Shown: positions 18,831 to 22,864 of the stretch, one piece after another
Position numbering within the stretch: position 1 is the stretch's first letter
Layout of the letters: each line of letters begins with the position of its first letter
Assembly: GCA_022497155.1 (NCBI GenBank)
Contig: MU385814.1
Location: 1 to 22,864 of the forward strand
DNA: 22,864 nucleotides
Direction of reading: 5' to 3'
DNA from: Whalleya microplaca
Lineage: Eukaryota > Ascomycota > Sordariomycetes > Xylariales > Xylariaceae
Notes under the pieces: model-generated
What the model was told of the DNA's origin: nothing
Seen by the model: only the letters and a program-made list of their open reading frames with translations
Database searches by the model: none
Made by a program: the position numbers and the translations under genes

Positions 18831-20796
18831 TAAAAGGAAGGGCGAAAGTTACGCTTACGCGGCAATTATATAATTAATAAAACACTAGTAAAATATAAGG
18901 ACAAAAAAATATAAATAAAATAAAAGAATATTATAAGAAATTATAAATTTTTATTATTATAAATAACGCAAACGCTACTCCCGAGTAAATAATAAATAAC
19001 CCCCTTTTATTTATATAATTTTTTTTAATAAACCGATAACTAAAATTACTATAAAACCGACCAAAAAACGTAATAAATTTAATTAAACGGCATATTTATA
19101 TTAGCCGGGAATTAATAGTTTAACTCGTCTTTTTTATCGTCTTTTTTTTTTTTATTTACATTTATTACTTCCTCCTTTACTTTTACGGGAGGGAGTTTAA
19201 AAGGGCAGCTATAATAGCAAGAAATATTAACGGGGGTAAAAAAAACACGCAAGTAAGAGCTACGCAAGCCGCGTTTAAGCGAAAAGTTTATAATAATAAT
19301 AAAGGCAGGCAGGACAGGCCGAAAAAAAAAACCAGAAATAAAAATACGCATATAAGCGGCAGGCTTAACATTATTTATTATAAAACGCATAATAGCCGTA
19401 ATATCGCTAATATTATTAGCAATACGCTTAAACGGGCAAGCGATTTTTTTAAACGTAATTACAAACTGCTTTTATATAACATATAAGCTAAAAAAAATTA
19501 CAAAAAAATAAAGTAAGAATTTATATACTATTTTTATTATTACTAAACTTTAGTCTAGCTTAAGGCTATAACGTCTATTTTAGTACGTTCGAAATATATA
19601 GCGGCGTTAATAACATATTACGCCCGCGTTTTAGCCGATTTTTAAATAGTAATAAAAACTAAATAAAAAAAATAAATAATAAAGGTATTATAAAGGAACA
19701 GGAGGAATAAATAATTTATTAAAATTTAAATTATTATAAGCTCGATAAGCTTTTATTAAAGCAGTAGCGAAAAAACAAATCTCGGCACTTATAAACAGTT
19801 ATAAAACGGGGTTAAAAAACGGTACTCGAATAAAAGAAATAAAAAATAATTTATAATAAAACAGTTATAGCCTTTAGTATATTTTATATATTATATATTA
19901 TAAATAGCTAAATATAATTAACACTATATTTAAAATATTTTAAAACTAAAAAAAAAAAAAAAGAAATTTATAAGTCTAGTCGGAATAAAAGGCGGAAAAG
20001 TTTTTAGCTATATAGCTAATATAGGGGCGGCATAAAATATAATATGTAAAAGAAAAGAAAGCCGTAAAAGTAACGCGAACGGGCGGCCTAAAGGCAGCAA
20101 AACCGAAAGAGGAACGAAATAAAGATATAGCGGTAGCGGCAAAAATAAAAATAAGCAAAAATAGCGGCAAAAAAGAAGGGGCGTATTACAGGAATATTAT
20201 AGGAAAATATATTAATAACTTAAATAATAAAAAGATAAAAAAATTAGAAAATTAAAAATTTGGAAAATTAAAAAATTGGAAGATTAAAAAATAAAAGGAT
20301 AAAGTAAATAATTAGGGAAATAAATCTTTATTTATAGATAGCCTAAAAAAAAAAAAAAAAAGGAATTTCGAGAGGAAGGCCCGGGATATTTAAGCAACTT
20401 TAAAAAAGGATTAATTACGCGGCTAATTATAAAAACTAATTATATATTATATTAATTACGCGCCTAAACTAATTAAAAGCGGGAATCAACTTATTAATTT
20501 AAAAATAAATTTAATTACCGAATAAAAAACTAATTAAAAGCGGGAATTAAGCTTTAATTTTACGCGCGTTTATCTCACACTCGATTAGCTAATAGTAATA
20601 TAAAATTAGGAATTTTTATAACAAAAGAATTTTTTCGCAAAAGTACTTTTATATTACCTCCCGAACCGGGCCTAATTAATAATAAAATAAATTATTAATA
20701 ACTAAAAAAGCCAATAATTAACGAAAATTTATATATACCTTACACTCGGATATAAAAAACGCGATACGATTGCGTAAAAAGTAAAAGGGGGGGTAA
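18831..20796 (+). other. Extra 3' region of gypsy copy B, no recognised domain
   Basis: Nearly 2 kb between chromodomain and 3' LTR, collinear with copy A. Plus-strand fragments such as AFIKAVAKKQISALINSYKT (near 19760) and RYSGSGKNKNKQK (near 20130) read like protein and have counterparts in copy A. They lie in different frames, so either indels or chance is involved. The purine run AAAAGGGGGGGTAA (about 20783-20796) before the LTR is the polypurine tract. Minus-strand open frames at 19112-19390 and 19976-20170 are not supported as genes. Confidence 0.5.
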
Positions 20797-20987
20797 TATA
20801 ATAGGCTATACTGTAATAGGGAATATCGGCGATTATAAGCCGATATAGCAGCATAGCTCTCGAGAGTTAGTATAAATGCTCTCGAGCTATATCGATATAC
20901 CTTCTTGATTTTCTTTTTTTCTTTAGTTAGAAAATAAACACTTATTTGGCATTATAAAATTGCATTTTGGCGTGACGGCCTTTCACA
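20797..20987 (+). repeat. Gypsy copy B 3' LTR (191 bp)
   Basis: It matches the 5' LTR without the 24-bp duplication and ends GGCCTTTCACA, the least mutated end in the window. It touches the next LTR with no spacer. Confidence 0.88.
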
Positions 20988-21159
20988 GTGGGAAATATCG
21001 GCGATTATAAGCCGATATAGCAGCATAGCTTTCGAGAGCTAGTATAAATGCTTTCGAGCTATGCCGATATACCTTTTTAATTTTCTTTTTTTCTTTAGTT
21101 AAAAAATAAACACTTATTTAGTATTATAAAATTGCGTTTTAACGTAACGGCCTTTTATA
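20988..21159 (+). repeat. Gypsy copy C 5' LTR, lacking its start
   Basis: It begins GTGGGAAATATCGG, so the TGTAATAGGCTATGCC start is absent. The remainder matches other gypsy LTRs, with TTTCGAG in place of CTCGAG at two sites, each a C-to-T change. Confidence 0.85.
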
Positions 21160-22303
21160 TATTTTTTAATTTATTAATTCCTAAGCTATATTAAAGTAGA
21201 TTAAAATATTAAGAAAAGTTTTAAAGTAGCTTTTTAATAATCCGGAAATATTATTAGCGAGATATGCGGAAGTATTAAATATTTAGGTTTATTAGATTTA
21301 TACCTGCTTCGAGTAAATATACGTAATATTAAAAGCGGTATTAAAAATAATTCGGAGGAATAACGACTAAAACGAGCGGCTTATAAATAGAAACTAAAAA
21401 AATAATAAGATAAATTATTATAACGTTAAGCGGTTTTAAAAGTATAGTTACGAAAAAATCTCGATTTATTAATTATATAAAACGCAAATATAATAAAAGG
21501 TATTTTTATATAAAACTTTTGGGATTTTTAAAAACCCTAAAAACAGCTAATTTAAATAAGTATAAACTTTTAGTTAGGAAACTTTTAGCTAAGAAACCTT
21601 TAAGCATTTTTAGTACCCGCCTTAATAATTATTGCGGCCCCGGTATTTAAGCGTAAGCTATTATTATAGCCCGAGAAGTTTAGGGGCGAGTGTAGCCGCT
21701 ATTTCGCATAAAAAATGTTAATAAAATATAAGCTTTAAAAAAATACGGAATTTATAAAAAAAAAATTAAGACAAATAATATAATATTTATAAGCGGTTCG
21801 AAAATAATATATAACATGTAATAAAGTTATATTATATTATAAAAAGATTTAGTAAAATATATAATTTAACATTTTTTTTTTAATACTTATCGAATATTTA
21901 TAAAAACCGCAATAAGGCTATTAAAATAAGGGGCGAATTATATAAATGCCGCCAGTTTACTAATTTAATTTTTATATTTTTTATATTAATTTTAAACGAC
22001 TGTTAATAAAAATAAAAAGTAATATATAAAATAATAAAGCGAAACTTATATTTATCGAGAAAATAATTAATAATAAACTTAAAAACGCGTTAGTTTTAAT
22101 AGCGCTATTAAATATTTACTAAAACTAGATTTACTAAATAATAAATATTATAACTTAACTTAAGAAATCGTTATTTTATTATAGCGGGAACAGTTTAAAA
22201 AACGGGATTATATCGAGTAAATTACTTTTTCCGGGCTTATTACCCCTTATTTTTAATCGCCTTAAAACTAATTATAAAAATAATATATTAATAACCGTTA
22301 TAA
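21160..22303 (+). pseudogene. Eroded gag fragment, copy C
   Basis: It is collinear with the gag region of copy B from the LTR to about 14834 and carries many stops. It ends where the X element interrupts it (CCGTTATAA then TGTCTTAAGACA). Confidence 0.6.
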
Positions 22304-22614
22304 TGTCTTAAGACAAGGTGTCGGGATAAAGCGAAAGTGAGATATTAAGTTAAAAATAAGTGTATATTAGCTGCTAAAGCTATATGTGTATAACTATTTA
22401 ACAATCTAATGATATTTATTAAAAAAAAAAGTGAAAGAAATATAAAAAAAAAGGTTAGCTAAATATAAATATATGATTTATTATAAAATGCCTTATAAAG
22501 TGCCTTATAAATACCCTGTAAAATGCCTTATAAAATGCCTTATAACGTGGCTTTAGGGGGCTTTTAGTGGCTTTTAAGCTGCTGTTATTACCCGTAATCC
22601 CCTACCTTATTATA
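22304..22614 (-). repeat. X LTR, right copy (311 bp)
   Basis: It begins with the intact palindrome TGTCTTAAGACA and ends CCTTATTATA. It has about five 12-bp units near 22480-22545, more than the left copy, which accounts for its greater length. Confidence 0.78.
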
Positions 22615-22658
22615 TCCCTCCCTGATTTTTTAGCTAACGTTCACGCAGCTGAAAAATC
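22615..22658 (-). other. Polypurine tract and stem-loop of X, right copy
   Basis: TCCCTCCCT (22615-22623) is the complement of the purine tract. GATTTTTTAGCT (22624-22635) pairs with AGCTGAAAAATC (22647-22658), with one C-to-T type mismatch. The arrangement is the same as at 243-286. Confidence 0.75.
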
Positions 22659-22774
22659 TGAAAAAAAAAAAAAAATGAAAACACGCCTTATACTTAAATG
22701 CCTAACCTTCAGATCTGAAAAAAAAATTTTTACCCTAGGGACCTTAAGGTAACAGGTCAGATAGCCACAGCTAT

Positions 22775-22795
22775 CAGCAGCAGCAGCAGCAGCAG
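22775..22795. repeat. (CAG)7 microsatellite in X interior
   Basis: Seven perfect CAG units. The left copy has four CTG units plus TTGCTG at the same place in the element (101-118), so the run varies among copies. Confidence 0.9.
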
Positions 22796-22864
22796 GTCAG
22801 GTCAGGTGGCCATAGCTTACAGCTAATCAGCAGCAAGTCAGGTGACAGCAGGTGACAACAGGTC

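Larger units (their letters stand above)
13475..20987 (+). mobile_element. Full-length Ty3/gypsy chromovirus copy B (about 7.5 kb), RIP-inactivated
   Basis: Two LTRs (13475-13690 and 20797-20987) bound gag, then protease, RT, RNase H, integrase and chromodomain, then about 2 kb of unexplained sequence. This order (integrase after RNase H, chromodomain last) is that of chromoviruses. Every coding part is full of stops and the RT active site is mutated, so it is dead. It is the best reference copy here for copies A and C. Confidence 0.92.
20988..22303 (+). mobile_element. Gypsy chromovirus copy C, 3'-truncated
   Basis: An LTR lacking its first ~35 bases (20988-21159) is followed by 1.1 kb collinear with 13691-14834 of copy B. 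It stops at 22303, where an inverted X LTR begins. It is RIP-eroded like B. Confidence 0.88.
22304..22864 (-). mobile_element. 3' end of small LTR element X (right copy, inverted, runs off window)
   Basis: In reverse it reads interior repeats, stem-loop, purine tract and LTR, as at 1-583. The interior (22615-22864) is little mutated, with CAG repeats intact. It interrupts gypsy C. With the left copy it brackets the window as a large inverted pair. Confidence 0.75.

Noticed and set aside
22567..22752. Plus-strand open frame of 61 codons
   Set aside because: It overlaps the LTR end, purine tract and stem-loop of the inverted X element and has no counterpart frame in the other copies.

Overview
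This window looks like a repeat-rich, AT-rich stretch of a filamentous ascomycete (Pezizomycotina) genome. Three things point there. The one good gene is a fungal cytochrome P450 split by short introns with GT(A/G)AG donors and CTAA-type branch points. The mobile elements are a chromodomain-bearing Ty3/gypsy retrotransposon and a small LTR element. Both are mostly eroded the way repeat-induced point mutation (RIP) erodes DNA: C-to-T/G-to-A changes, TpA excess, loss of CpA/TpG with many CpG kept, and stops where Trp or Gln would be expected. The species cannot be named from the sequence.

Layout, left to right. 1-583: 3' end of a short LTR element (here 'X'), followed by an inverted partial X LTR (584-757). 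758-5301: 3' part of a gypsy chromovirus (copy A), from the middle of RT to its 3' LTR. 5302-6775: a probable whole but RIP-eroded X element with about 1 kb of non-coding interior. 6776-7835: eroded AT-rich DNA of unknown origin. 7836-12055: a base-balanced island with promoter-like palindromes, a cytochrome P450 gene (four exons, 8779-10374) and 1.7 kb with no gene. 12056-13383: AT-rich DNA of unknown origin. 13384-13474: an inverted gypsy LTR fragment. 13475-20987: a full-length, dead gypsy chromovirus (copy B, about 7.5 kb). 20988-22303: the 5' part of a third gypsy copy (C), joined LTR to LTR with B. 22304-22864: the end of another X element in inverted orientation, running off the right edge.

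The transposon genes are all broken and cannot act by themselves. The P450 keeps its membrane anchor, I-helix, ExxR, PERW and haem-cysteine motifs and has no stop outside its introns, but it ends only 12 residues after the haem cysteine, so it is probably truncated. It has no recognisable partner genes here. The points most worth checking are the P450 with its palindromic upstream region, the recurrent inverted-LTR junctions, the small X element with a conserved stem-loop beside its polypurine tract, and the unexplained 2 kb between chromodomain and 3' LTR of the gypsy element. I found no convincing evidence of a wholly new system.
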